DNA of 64,000 nucleotides. Source: an uncultured Alphaproteobacteria bacterium. Its GTDB lineage: Bacteria; Pseudomonadota; Alphaproteobacteria; HIMB59; GCA-002718135. The notes under the pieces were generated by a model that saw only the letters and a list, made by a program, of their open reading frames with translations, had not been told where the DNA came from and ran no database searches. Positions 8,467 to 17,928 of the stretch are shown here, in pieces. The DNA lies in the NCBI GenBank assembly GCA_902616075.1, contig CACMRK010000002.1:1-64000 (forward strand), given 5' to 3'. The position numbers were made by a program, and so were the translations under genes. Each line of letters begins with the position of its first letter. The first letter of the stretch is position 1.

Positions 8467-9330
8467 ATGTTCATATTTGGAGTGATTTTTGCTTTAGTTG
8501 CTGGAATTTTGTTTGGCTTAATTGGTCCTACTACAAAAATAGCATATAATTCAGGAGCCTCTGTAGCATTAACTATTTTTTTACGTTACGCAGTTGCCTC
8601 GATAATTATATTACCTTTTATTCCTTATCAAAAGAATCTATTAGAAATTTTTAAAAAGAACCTAAAATACTTTTTATCTATATCAGCTGGTTCTATATTA
8701 TTAACACTTGGGTTATTGACTTCAGTTATATTTATTGAAGTTAGTTTAACAATTCTTATTTTTTGCCTCTATCCAATATATGTTCTTTTATTTTCTATAA
8801 TTGTCGATAAAGAAAAAATTTCATTAACTGTAAAGATTCTCTTTTTTGTTACATTTTTAGGAATTATTTTAGTTATAGGACCATCTTTTAAAGTCATAAA
8901 TATAATAGGTATTCTTTTAGCTTTTCTTGCATCACTTGGCTCAACTAGTATGATTATAGTAAATCAAAAAATGTCTATTAAAGGTATTTCACCAATACCA
9001 ATTAGTATCTTTATAAATGTTTTTAATACTATTTTCTTCTTTGTAATATTAAAAATATTTTTTTCTTTAAATTTTAATTTTGATATCAATATTTATCTTT
9101 TAATTTTAATTCCTTCGGTATGTTATAGCTTTGCACTTTTGTCACAATTAATTGCTATCCCAAAGATTGGACAATCATATACTGCTTTATTTTTATATTT
9201 AGAACCAGTAGTAGGTGTTCTTGGGGCTGTTTTTTTATTAAAAGAAAATTTAGAAACCTATCAAATGATTGGTGCTTCGATTGTAATAATAAGTTTATTA
9301 TCAGCTTCTTTTATTAGTCGTAGAAACTAA
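8467..9330 (+). CDS. EamA/DMT-family transporter
   Basis: A 287-residue, very hydrophobic protein with about ten predicted membrane segments in two EamA halves (drug/metabolite transporter superfamily). The first segment, VIFALVAGILFGLIGPTTKIAY, and the final GAVFLLKENLETYQMIGASIVI block are typical of the two repeats. Such proteins usually export amino acids or metabolites; the substrate cannot be read from sequence. It diverges from the ABC ATPase and converges on the dipeptidase-like gene with a 4-bp stop-codon overlap. An overflow exporter for the amine locus is possible. Confidence 0.8.
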   Translation: MFIFGVIFALVAGILFGLIGPTTKIAYNSGASVALTIFLRYAVASIIILPFIPYQKNLLEIFKKNLKYFLSISAGSILLTLGLLTSVIFIEVSLTILIFCLYPIYVLLFSIIVDKEKISLTVKILFFVTFLGIILVIGPSFKVINIIGILLAFLASLGSTSMIIVNQKMSIKGISPIPISIFINVFNTIFFFVILKIFFSLNFNFDINIYLLILIPSVCYSFALLSQLIAIPKIGQSYTALFLYLEPVVGVLGAVFLLKENLETYQMIGASIVIISLLSASFISRRN

Positions 9331-10313
9331 AATTGATTTTTCATGAAATTAAACCAATTCTGACCAATTATTTTTGTACAAACTTTTTCTGGAATATTAT
9401 TTTCACACATTAAATTAAATAAATTATTTAAATCACTTGGTTGCTTATACCAACTTGGTAACTTAGGCCATTTTGGATTTTTATCTTTAGATTCTCCATA
9501 GTCGATATTTTTGGTCCACTTTCCATTTCTCATCCACATAACTACATCATCAGACCAATTTAAACAAAGATCAGACCCTATTCCAATATTGTCTTCACCA
9601 ATTAGGTTTACAAGCTCCTTAATCATTTCACAAAAATCTTCTATGGTACAATCACCTAAATTTTTAAGATGGTAAGGATATAAACTTAACCCAATAAAAC
9701 CATTTTTTTTAATAAGTTTTTGTAAAATATCAGTATCAATGTTTCTTTTAGATTTATGAAAGAAATTTGGGTTAGCATGAGAAATTGCCACAGGTTTATT
9801 TGAGACTTCAATAGCATCAAGACAAGTTTGCTTTCCTGCATGACTTAAATCTACAATCATTCCAAGTCTATTCATTTCTTCAATAACAGCTTTTCCAAAT
9901 CGTGAAACACCTGAGTCTTTAGGTTCAAAACATCCTCCAGCAAGTGGGGTTTGATTATTATAGGTGAGTTGCATAAATCTCACACCTGCTTCAAAAAATT
10001 TTTCAATTAAAAATATATCGTTGGCAATTGGAGCAGAATTTTGAAAACCAAAAATAATTGCAACTTTATTATTTTTTTTAGCATCCAAAATATCTTCGGT
10101 AGTTTTTGCGTGAGCAATAATATCATGATGCTCTTTAAAAAGACGGTGCCAATAATTTATTTTTTCAAAGGACTCTTCAGTATTTTCCCAATACACTAAT
10201 GTCGCATGGATTGCAGTTAATCCAGCTTGGTGGGCATTTTCAAATAATTCCCTATTCCAGTTACAATATTCCAATCCATCAATTAGAAGTATATCTTCAC
10301 TTATTTTTGACAT
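9327..10313 (-). CDS. Peptidase M19 (membrane dipeptidase)-family protein with degenerate metal site
   Basis: A 328-residue TIM-barrel protein of the renal dipeptidase family. Conserved parts: IVDLSHAGKQT, AISHANP, NIGIGSDL near residue 230 and a terminal IIGQNWFNF. The N-terminal His-x-Asp metal motif (normally DGHND) is replaced by DGLEYCNWNREL, and the position of the bridging Glu reads FGFQNSA, with Gln. From memory the same changes occur in the dipeptidase-like protein of the Pseudomonas glycine betaine/dimethylglycine cluster (PA5396). A betaine-linked role other than classical dipeptide hydrolysis is therefore likely. No signal peptide, so cytoplasmic. Diverges from the hypothetical gene at 10368. 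Confidence 0.75.
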   Translation of the reverse strand: MSKISEDILLIDGLEYCNWNRELFENAHQAGLTAIHATLVYWENTEESFEKINYWHRLFKEHHDIIAHAKTTEDILDAKKNNKVAIIFGFQNSAPIANDIFLIEKFFEAGVRFMQLTYNNQTPLAGGCFEPKDSGVSRFGKAVIEEMNRLGMIVDLSHAGKQTCLDAIEVSNKPVAISHANPNFFHKSKRNIDTDILQKLIKKNGFIGLSLYPYHLKNLGDCTIEDFCEMIKELVNLIGEDNIGIGSDLCLNWSDDVVMWMRNGKWTKNIDYGESKDKNPKWPKLPSWYKQPSDLNNLFNLMCENNIPEKVCTKIIGQNWFNFMKNQF

Positions 10314-10367
10314 AGATTAATACTTCTATTAATGAAAAAACCAAAATTAACTATAGATATTTAATAA

Positions 10368-12032
10368 ATGTTACAAAAAGTAAGAGAAAACGATAACTAC
10401 ATGAAACTATCAAGAATGGGTTCACGCTATCCTTCTCGGCTTAGTTTTTCCAGAAGTATGTTAAGAAGATTAATTAACGACAACTGGGAAATACATAAGT
10501 CAAAATTTGATTTAGATAAAGATGGTTTCGGTACGGTTGTTTATGAAATAATTATTAATAAACAAACTTATTCACTTGTATGTTTCTCTGCTTTTCTAGA
10601 TGATAAGGATAGAAGTGATAGAGTTATCGCTAGTAAATGGGATACAGCCTATACGTTACATGTAGGTAAATTATCTGATCAAGATCTAAATAGATTAAAA
10701 AAAACAATTCCCCTTCAAGAATCAGGTCGTAATTCTCCAAATGAATTAATTCTTAGCAGAGCCAATAAAAGTGTAAGATTGTTTCAGTATGTTGTCGATT
10801 GTCTTTCAAATGGTAATCAGCCAGATATTTATGAAATAAATAAAGTTGGATATTTACTAAGAACTACTGCTGTTTATGGTAGTGGTAAATTTGGATTATC
10901 AGATTTTACTAACACAAAAAATACAACTGTTTTCAATCAACCCTTTAGAGCAGAAATGTTATCAGTTTATTTAATTAGAGAATTTAGTATTGAATTAGTT
11001 GAACATGTTGCAAGGCAAATTAATCCAAAAAAAGCAGTAAAGTTAGATAGAAAAATTAAACAACATTTAGGTATTGGTAATTCAACAGGTTTAGGTATGG
11101 CACCTTTTATCATTAAACATCCAAAGTTGATTAATAAGTGGATGAAACAGTACTCAAAGACATTAGAAGAAATTTCTCAAATTGAGTTAGATAATATAGT
11201 TTTCGAAAAATATAAAAAACTTTTGAATAAAGCTTTAAATTATCTTGAAGAAGTTAACACAAGTGATGAATTCCAAATTAATAAAAATAAATTAACTACC
11301 GAAGATTTAAAAAAATATATTTCCTACATTAATGACATAGATCTTTCTCAAAAATTTAAATGGTTAGATATATTAGATTATTGTGATTCGAATTTTAATA
11401 ATGATACTAAGGAAATTGCAAGAGTACAACTAATTGAATTGTATCCTCAAATATCAGAAGATTTAGCAGAAGATATGGCAGATGAGGAGATAATGGATAT
11501 TGATGGAAATCAATCTATTGGAGATTTAAAAAAAATAATCAATGATAAATATACTTGGATAAAAAATATTGATTTTAATAATAAAGATAGCAATTATTTA
11601 TTTTGGTATGTTTCAGCAGCTAAGTTAGAACCTAGACTGGGTGAAAGATATAATGAACAAGGAAGTGAATTGGAGCAAAATTTAGGAATTGCAAAAATGG
11701 TTAATGATTTATTTAAGCAAATAAAAAATGTACATGAAAATCAATTAATTTGTGAATTTTTGTTAATGCATCCAGAATACAGAGGAATTGTTAAGAGAAT
11801 TCAATCTTTAAAAAATTATCCTTTTTCAGAAGTTCAAGATAATGTTCTCGATAAAAAAACAATGCCAATTGATATGTTAAGATTTAAATTATCCTTTTTT
11901 GGAGCTAATCGTTATGATCCAAAGTCGGATAGATGGTTAAGAGTAAGTTTTTTTTCTGGAGCCCCTTATTTATCAGATCTAAATAATAAAAATGTTGATG
12001 AATGGGGTTTTGCAACAATGAATACATATTAA
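10368..12032 (+). CDS. Conserved-looking hypothetical protein, 554 aa, partner of the DUF3726-like gene
   Basis: I do not recognise a domain. The protein is soluble: no signal peptide and no membrane segment. The N-terminus is basic (MGSRYPSRLSFSRSMLRRL). The middle (about 280-460) is lysine-, aspartate- and asparagine-rich and probably helical. The ends look more constrained: RSDRVIASKWDTAYTLHVG near residue 90, GSGKFGLSDF near 180, NSTGLGMAPFIIKHP near 240, and a C-terminal block ending WGFATMN. GSGKFG is not a convincing Walker A because no GKT/S follows. It is followed after 5 bp by the DUF3726-like gene, so the two probably form one operon, placed between a betaine-cluster-type dipeptidase homologue and sarcosine oxidase. 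Confidence 0.75.
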   Translation: MLQKVRENDNYMKLSRMGSRYPSRLSFSRSMLRRLINDNWEIHKSKFDLDKDGFGTVVYEIIINKQTYSLVCFSAFLDDKDRSDRVIASKWDTAYTLHVGKLSDQDLNRLKKTIPLQESGRNSPNELILSRANKSVRLFQYVVDCLSNGNQPDIYEINKVGYLLRTTAVYGSGKFGLSDFTNTKNTTVFNQPFRAEMLSVYLIREFSIELVEHVARQINPKKAVKLDRKIKQHLGIGNSTGLGMAPFIIKHPKLINKWMKQYSKTLEEISQIELDNIVFEKYKKLLNKALNYLEEVNTSDEFQINKNKLTTEDLKKYISYINDIDLSQKFKWLDILDYCDSNFNNDTKEIARVQLIELYPQISEDLAEDMADEEIMDIDGNQSIGDLKKIINDKYTWIKNIDFNNKDSNYLFWYVSAAKLEPRLGERYNEQGSELEQNLGIAKMVNDLFKQIKNVHENQLICEFLLMHPEYRGIVKRIQSLKNYPFSEVQDNVLDKKTMPIDMLRFKLSFFGANRYDPKSDRWLRVSFFSGAPYLSDLNNKNVDEWGFATMNTY

Positions 12033-12037
12033 CATCT

Positions 12038-12718
12038 GTGAGTTATTCTTACTATGAAGTCTTCACTAATACACAACGAGCTTTTTCAGGATTAGGATTC
12101 ACTTATGGATCAGATGAGGATGCTGCATTTATTACAACATGGCTTGAAGTTTTTGGTTTCGATGGAATCAAATTATTAACATTTAAGATTGAGGAATTAG
12201 ATAACACCTTTAATGCTAGTATAGATCCGTCAAAAATAAATGATGAGTTTGATTGTAAAAATAAATCTTTTTTGGTGATAGGCCCAGGATTAATCGATTA
12301 TTTAATATCAAAAATAGATAAAAGGGATAATTTTAAATTAACTTTAAAAAATTGTAGTGACCCTATATTCTTAATACCCTTACTTTACAAATATGCCAAA
12401 AAAAATATCAATTCACAATTTTTATTAGATCAAAAAGTTTATGTACAAATAACAAATAAAAATATTAGAGTTAATAGAGAAATTATCTCTACAAATTATC
12501 AAAGAAATTTTGATCTTTTACTCACAAAGAATATTTTAAAAGAACAAAAGTTAGATATTAATATTTCATCATCAAATATAAATAACTTGCTCTCTAAGGG
12601 TATTAATCCTGATAAAGAATCTTGGGAGGAAATATCTAAAATAGCTTTTAGAACTTTTGTTCCTGAGTCAGAGGAATCTAGGGCAAAAGGTGCCGGAGGT
12701 GGTGATGCAAATGATTAA
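12038..12718 (+). CDS. DUF3726-like protein
   Basis: A 226-residue protein from GTG 12038 (MSYSYYEVFTNTQRAFSG). Two features match what I recall of DUF3726: an N-terminus with a short S-x-x-E-I/V-x start, an Arg-Ala pair and a later D/E-rich TTWLEVFGFDG, and a C-terminus RTFVPESEESRAKGAGGGDAND that parallels the family's ESR-x-x-GAGAG-x-x-DND ending. The frame could start at ATG 12002, overlapping the preceding gene by 31 bp, but GTG 12038 fits the family N-terminus and lies 5 bp after that stop. Function unknown. Residues 100-200 are Asn/Lys/Ile-rich and diverged. Confidence 0.65.
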   Translation: MSYSYYEVFTNTQRAFSGLGFTYGSDEDAAFITTWLEVFGFDGIKLLTFKIEELDNTFNASIDPSKINDEFDCKNKSFLVIGPGLIDYLISKIDKRDNFKLTLKNCSDPIFLIPLLYKYAKKNINSQFLLDQKVYVQITNKNIRVNREIISTNYQRNFDLLLTKNILKEQKLDINISSSNINNLLSKGINPDKESWEEISKIAFRTFVPESEESRAKGAGGGDAND

Positions 12719-12792
12719 TTTACTATATGCAAATCGCTAAATATATTAGTAATTAGTTTATAACCAGTTTCCGTTACCCTAAAATAATCTAT

Positions 12793-13356
12793 CTATCTCT
12801 CTAATACTTCGTATCCAAACTGATCTGCTGTTTCAAGAAGGATCTCCCAAATTGATAAAGCAAAACCTCTTGGTATATATAGACAGTAATTATTAGAGGA
12901 TATTTTAAATAACTTAACACTGACATGATGAATGGCTGTGCTAGCAGAAGATAGATCTGGAAAATTCCTTGCTCTTAAATCAATTGGAAGATGTCTATTT
13001 AAAAATAATGATGAATTATCTCCTGTAATTTCAATACCTGTGAAAGCATGAGACATGTCTAAAATTGTTGCGATTTGCTCACTTATTTCAATTTCTTTAT
13101 TAAATAGCCACCATTTCAAAGGTTCCATTCTCCATAATGATTTATTTTCAAAAATTATCCCTTTATTAAAACTAGGAATATTTTTAATTTTTAGTTCTTT
13201 TGATATTAAATTATTCATTTCATCAATTTTGTCAGGCCAACAAGCAATTTGCAAAATTTCTAAACTTTTTAATTCTTTAAATGTTAGAGATTGTTTCTCA
13301 CTTGATGAATATTTTCCAACCTTATAAATTGTTTCTAGTGCAGAATGTCTATGCAT
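12793..13356 (-). CDS. soxG: Sarcosine oxidase gamma subunit
   Basis: The small SoxG subunit of heterotetrameric sarcosine oxidase, 187 residues from ATG 13356 (MHRHSALETIYKVG). An upstream in-frame start exists at 13380, but AAGGAG at 13366-13371 is 8 nt before 13356, which decides the start. It overlaps the end of soxA by 8 bp. The family is low in motifs; supporting features are the terminal block IPRGFALSIWEILLETADQFG and GIEITGDNSSLFLNRHLPID, which resemble the GcvT-like fold of SoxG. Last gene of the soxBDAG unit. Confidence 0.85.
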   Translation of the reverse strand: MHRHSALETIYKVGKYSSSEKQSLTFKELKSLEILQIACWPDKIDEMNNLISKELKIKNIPSFNKGIIFENKSLWRMEPLKWWLFNKEIEISEQIATILDMSHAFTGIEITGDNSSLFLNRHLPIDLRARNFPDLSSASTAIHHVSVKLFKISSNNYCLYIPRGFALSIWEILLETADQFGYEVLER

Positions 13357-16306
13357 ACATTCGTTCTCCTTTAGGATCAATCATATGTGGTGAAACAACT
13401 TTTAAATTCATTTGTTTATTTCTTACAGGATCCGCGCCGACTAAAGTGGTATCTTTCCATTTATCTAAACCACCTTTTACAAAACCTATTCCAATCCAAT
13501 GTCCAAGTTCTGGAGAATAAGTGACTGAGGTGATTCTTCCGATACCCTGTCCTTTAATATTATTTTTTTCACACACAATAGTTCCAGCATTAAAAGTTTC
13601 TTTTAGGTTTGTAGGAAAGAAGCCTACTAAAATTTCACGATCATTATTTTTTAAAACTCCTCTTTTTCTCATTGCGCTTCCAATATATGATTTTTTTGTA
13701 GATGCCATTTTGCTTAAACCTGCATCATCAATTGTTACCCTCCCATCAAGCTCAGCAGCTGTTACATGACCTTTTTCAACTCTAAGTGCACCTAAAGCTT
13801 CTAATCCATATAAACATCCATCATATTTTTTTGCATTTTCCCAAAGTAAGTCCATCATAGTATTAGCAAAATCTGATTTGACATAAACTTCAAAAGCTAA
13901 TTCGCCGGAAAAACTAATTCTTGCAATCCTACAAGGAATATTACCTTTAAGAAATGTTGAAGTAACACCCATAAAAGGTAATTTATTATTTGTTATAACC
14001 AAAGAATCATCGACACAATTATTTAGAACTTCTCTAGATTTAGGTCCTGCAACTGATACGCCTGCCCATTGTTCAGAAACACTAGTCACATTAACATTAA
14101 GATCTGTCCATCTAGTTTGAAGTAATTCTTCTAACCATGACATCACTTTTGCAGCTTCACCTGTAGACGTCGTCATAAAATATTCATTTTCTGCTAATCT
14201 CCAAGATGTGCCATCATCCATTACAATACCGTCATCACGCAACATGATACCGTATCTAGCTTTTCCAACTTGTAGTTTTGAAAAACCATTCGAATAAATT
14301 CTATTTAAAAATTCGGTAGAGCCTGGTCCTTGAATAGCAATTTTGCCTAATGATGTTACATCACAAATTCCAACTGTTTTTCTTACTGTTGATGCTTCTC
14401 TTATATAAGAGTCACTTAAAGTTTCATTTTCTTTGGGATAATACCAAGGTCTTTGATACAATCCAACTTCAATCATTTTTGCACCATGATCAATATTCCA
14501 TTTATGCATTGGCGTTACTCTTAACGGCCTAAAATGTTTTCCAACATTTCTTCCGCTTAAGGCACCTATAGATACAGGAGTATAAGGAGGTCTAAATACA
14601 GTAGTTCCAACTTCTGGAATTTCTTTATTTAAAAGTTCAGCCATTAAAGATAATCCAATGATATTTCCCATTTTTCCTTGATCGTTTGCCATACCTAAAG
14701 TTGTGTATCTTTTAAGATGCTCTACCGAAATGAAACCTTCACGATGTGCGAGTCTTACGTCATCTGTTGTTACATCATGTTGATAATCTACAAAACTTTT
14801 TGATCTAGATTTTTTATATTTTACTTCATACAGTGGTTGTATGGGATTTTTCCATCCACCAGGTTTTGGGAAAAAATAATTTGTTTTAGAAATACCTAAA
14901 CGGTTCAACGCATCAGTAGTTCCTGCTATCCCAGAAGCAATACAATCATTTTTATTCCATAAACCTCTAGAGGAACCTACCATTGTAATATTTTCTTTTG
15001 TGTCACTTGGTAAAAAACAAGCATTGTTATAATCCCATTTAGGCTTTACGCCTCTGTGAGATAACAAATGTACAGCAGGTGACCAGCCACCTGATAATAG
15101 AACCTGATCGCAATCTATAGTTTCAGATTTATTAATAGTTTCACTTTTTGATATATCTAAACTATCAATTTTTTTTGAACCATTAATATTATAAGGTACA
15201 TACCCTTTTCTAATTTCAAAACTTTTATTTGTCTCAATTTCAAAATTAGTTCGTGAATCAAGAACAGTTACATTGGCCCCAGCTTCTGATAATTGATTTG
15301 CTGTTTCATAAACAGAATCATTATTCGTAGCTATCACAATTCTTTTTCCGGTGAGTACACCATATCTATTCAAATAATGCTTTGATGCATTTACAGTCAT
15401 TACACCAGGAATATCATTATTATTAAATGCAATGTGTCTTTCAATTGCTCCAGCACCAACAATTATATGCTTTGCTCTAATGGTCCAAAATCTTTGGCGT
15501 GGAATGTTTACATTTGGAGCTGATATATGGTCTGTTACTCTCTCTAATAAACCAACAACGCAATTATCATATAATCCGAATGCAGTAGTTCTAGTCATTA
15601 TTTTTATGCCTAGATTTTCAAGTTGATTTTTAATCTGCGAGTTATCAAAATCTTTTTCTGCAAGTTGATTTCCTCCAATAAGACTATCTTGCTCAACTAA
15701 AATAACATCTAATTTTTTTTCTGCTGCCTCTATTGCAGCTGCAACACCAGCAGGTCCTGATCCTACTACAATTAAATCGCAAAAATCATGAGCATGCTCA
15801 TAAGTATCTGGATCAGGTAACCCAGAAGCACTTCCCATTCCCGCAGCTTTTCTAATAAACTTTTCAAAAAACATCCATATGGCTGTTCCTTTACCCCATT
15901 CAAGCGGAGGTATTCCCATAAAAGTTTTATAATAAAAACCAGCTGCAAAAAACCTACCTAAATAATTATTTATTCCAGCTAGATCAAAATTTACATTTGG
16001 AAATGCATTTTGACCACTTGCTTCCAAACCATTATATAATTCTTGCGTTGTTGCTCTTACATTTGGATCTCTTCTATCTTTTGAACCAATAGTAACTAAA
16101 GCACCGGATTCCTCGACTCCATTAGAAAATATTCCCCTTGGTCTATGATATTTAAAACTTCTACCAACTATACCAATATTATTTGCAAGTAATGCTGATG
16201 CTAGAGTATCTCCTTCAAAACCTTTGTAATTTTTTTTATCCCACCTAAAGGATAAAATTTTATCTCTATTAATTTTTCCATAGTTATCTATTCTTCTTGT
16301 CTTCAT
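13349..16306 (-). CDS. soxA: Sarcosine oxidase alpha subunit
   Basis: The 985-residue catalytic alpha subunit, full length. The N-terminal domain carries GRSFKYHRPRGIFSNG, followed by a dinucleotide-binding motif VVGSGPAGVAAAIEAAEKK near residue 180 (NAD site) and the middle oxidoreductase region. From about residue 600 to the end is a GcvT-like domain that transfers the released one-carbon unit to tetrahydrofolate (RVTPMHKWNIDHGAKMIEVG at its start). With SoxB, D and G it oxidatively demethylates sarcosine to glycine plus 5,10-methylene-THF and hydrogen peroxide. It overlaps soxD by 4 bp and soxG by 8 bp. Confidence 0.95.
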   Translation of the reverse strand: MKTRRIDNYGKINRDKILSFRWDKKNYKGFEGDTLASALLANNIGIVGRSFKYHRPRGIFSNGVEESGALVTIGSKDRRDPNVRATTQELYNGLEASGQNAFPNVNFDLAGINNYLGRFFAAGFYYKTFMGIPPLEWGKGTAIWMFFEKFIRKAAGMGSASGLPDPDTYEHAHDFCDLIVVGSGPAGVAAAIEAAEKKLDVILVEQDSLIGGNQLAEKDFDNSQIKNQLENLGIKIMTRTTAFGLYDNCVVGLLERVTDHISAPNVNIPRQRFWTIRAKHIIVGAGAIERHIAFNNNDIPGVMTVNASKHYLNRYGVLTGKRIVIATNNDSVYETANQLSEAGANVTVLDSRTNFEIETNKSFEIRKGYVPYNINGSKKIDSLDISKSETINKSETIDCDQVLLSGGWSPAVHLLSHRGVKPKWDYNNACFLPSDTKENITMVGSSRGLWNKNDCIASGIAGTTDALNRLGISKTNYFFPKPGGWKNPIQPLYEVKYKKSRSKSFVDYQHDVTTDDVRLAHREGFISVEHLKRYTTLGMANDQGKMGNIIGLSLMAELLNKEIPEVGTTVFRPPYTPVSIGALSGRNVGKHFRPLRVTPMHKWNIDHGAKMIEVGLYQRPWYYPKENETLSDSYIREASTVRKTVGICDVTSLGKIAIQGPGSTEFLNRIYSNGFSKLQVGKARYGIMLRDDGIVMDDGTSWRLAENEYFMTTSTGEAAKVMSWLEELLQTRWTDLNVNVTSVSEQWAGVSVAGPKSREVLNNCVDDSLVITNNKLPFMGVTSTFLKGNIPCRIARISFSGELAFEVYVKSDFANTMMDLLWENAKKYDGCLYGLEALGALRVEKGHVTAAELDGRVTIDDAGLSKMASTKKSYIGSAMRKRGVLKNNDREILVGFFPTNLKETFNAGTIVCEKNNIKGQGIGRITSVTYSPELGHWIGIGFVKGGLDKWKDTTLVGADPVRNKQMNLKVVSPHMIDPKGERMYA

Positions 16307-16587
16307 TTATTATTTTTTACAACCTTCTGTAAATCTGGATGGCATGGTTTGACACTTTTTATTTCATGAGTGACAGTAGAACGTTCAACTACCAACCACA
16401 TTCTACATCCATTAGAATGATGCCATGTTTCAAATTGAAAACCTTTTATATTTTTTCTGAAAAATATAGCTTCAGTCCATTCTTTCTCTGATGCATCTAA
16501 CGAAGGATAATTGATTGTTGCATCTCCTCCATAACTAAATTCACTATGATCTCTTTCACCACAATAAGGACAATTGATTCTAATCAT
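16303..16587 (-). CDS. soxD: Sarcosine oxidase delta subunit
   Basis: A 94-residue zinc-binding SoxD subunit. Cys6 and Cys9 in NCPYCGERDHSEF plus His57 and Cys61 in HHSNGCRMW form the expected Zn site. Typical family phrases are FSYGGDATINYP and WTEAIFFRKN. It sits exactly between soxB (0 bp gap) and soxA (4-bp overlap), the standard order. Confidence 0.95.
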   Translation of the reverse strand: MIRINCPYCGERDHSEFSYGGDATINYPSLDASEKEWTEAIFFRKNIKGFQFETWHHSNGCRMWLVVERSTVTHEIKSVKPCHPDLQKVVKNNK

Positions 16588-17853
16588 TTAACCGTGCAAT
16601 TTTGGATCAGGTCCTGCGCCACGTTCATCAATATTGATACCTTTTTCAAATCTTTCTAAATTATGATTTTGCACGTAGTTATGCGGGCTTTCATTTGCAA
16701 TTAAGTCGGCAAAATACCAACCTGATGCAGGACTAGCTTTGAAACCGCCATAATTCCAACCAGCATTTAAATAGAGATTAGATATTGGCGTTTTACAAAT
16801 AAAAAATGATCCGTCCATTGTCATGTCCATAACACCTGCCCAATGACGAAGTAATCTTATTCTTCCAAGTGAAGGAAATATTGCCATGGCCGCTTCGGCA
16901 ACATCTTGAACCATAGGAAGATTTCCTCTTTGAGCGTATGATTTATACCAGTCAAGATCACCACCAAACACCATGCTTCCTTTATCTGACTGCGATATAT
17001 AGAAATGCGCACCACCTACACCATAAACAACAACCTGGTCTAGAAGTGGTTTAACAGCCTCAGATACAAATGCTTGTAGTTTATGGGATTCAATTGGCAG
17101 GTTGCCTAATTCTGCCATTTGCCATAATACTGAAGTATTGCCTGCAACAGCAAATCCTATTTTCTTTCCTTTTATAATTCCTCTTGAAGTTTGAATACTT
17201 TCAATATTTCCATTCTTTCTTGTGAAACCTGTAACTTCACAATTTTGAAGAATGTCTACACCTAATGTATCTGCAGCTCTTGCATAACCCCATGCAACTG
17301 CATCGTGTCTTGCATTGCCTGCTCTTTTTTGAACTGCAGCTCCAAGTATTGGAAATCTAGAATTATGATAATTTAAATGCGGAATTTTTTTCTTTAAAGT
17401 TTTTAAATCCCAAAGTTCTGCATCAGTTCCGTGGAGTCGCATAATATTATAAATCCGTGAAACTGAATCTTTAGCACCAGGGCTATGAAATAACGAAACA
17501 TGAGCTCGTTGGCTAAACATTACATTATAATTTAATTCGTGACTTAAATTTTCCCATAACTTTAAAGAATGTTCATAAAATTCGTGGTTGCCTGGCATCA
17601 TATAATTTGATCTTACAATAGTTGTATTACGTCCAGCGTTTCCTCCACCAATCCAGCCTTTTTCTAAGACAGCTACATTTTTTATATTATGATTCTTTGC
17701 TAAATAATATGCCGTGGCAAGACCGTGTAAACCTCCACCAATTATTACAACATCATAACTACTTTTTGGTTCTGGATCACGCCATTGTCTAGTCCAATAA
17801 GACTGACCATTTAAACCGTTTTTAATTACATTCCAGGCATTAAATTTTGTCAT
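16588..17853 (-). CDS. soxB: Sarcosine oxidase beta subunit
   Basis: The 421-residue beta subunit, which carries the noncovalent FAD and the covalent FMN. The N-terminal FAD motif is VVIIGGGLHGLATAYYLAKN, with GGGNAGRNTTIVRSNY downstream. His183 in NARHDAVAWGYARAAD is the position that attaches FMN. First gene of soxBDAG, starting 75 bp downstream of the proline-racemase-family gene on the same strand. The sox unit could be read through from the 17.9-26.5 kb operon or have a promoter in that 75-bp gap. No glyA, purU or folD follows it, unlike many sox clusters. Confidence 0.95.
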   Translation of the reverse strand: MTKFNAWNVIKNGLNGQSYWTRQWRDPEPKSSYDVVIIGGGLHGLATAYYLAKNHNIKNVAVLEKGWIGGGNAGRNTTIVRSNYMMPGNHEFYEHSLKLWENLSHELNYNVMFSQRAHVSLFHSPGAKDSVSRIYNIMRLHGTDAELWDLKTLKKKIPHLNYHNSRFPILGAAVQKRAGNARHDAVAWGYARAADTLGVDILQNCEVTGFTRKNGNIESIQTSRGIIKGKKIGFAVAGNTSVLWQMAELGNLPIESHKLQAFVSEAVKPLLDQVVVYGVGGAHFYISQSDKGSMVFGGDLDWYKSYAQRGNLPMVQDVAEAAMAIFPSLGRIRLLRHWAGVMDMTMDGSFFICKTPISNLYLNAGWNYGGFKASPASGWYFADLIANESPHNYVQNHNLERFEKGINIDERGAGPDPKLHG

Positions 17854-17928
17854 TTGTTTTATTAATTATTAGAATAGTTGATGAAAGTAAATGAATTAAC
17901 TTGCCATGCTAGTGTTATTTAATCACAG

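Noticed and set aside
12002-12045. Frameshift splitting one long protein into the 554-aa and DUF3726-like genes
   Set aside because: One added T would fuse the frames, but the first protein ends naturally, the second has its own GTG 5 bp later and its N-terminus matches the recalled family start, so two genes are simpler.
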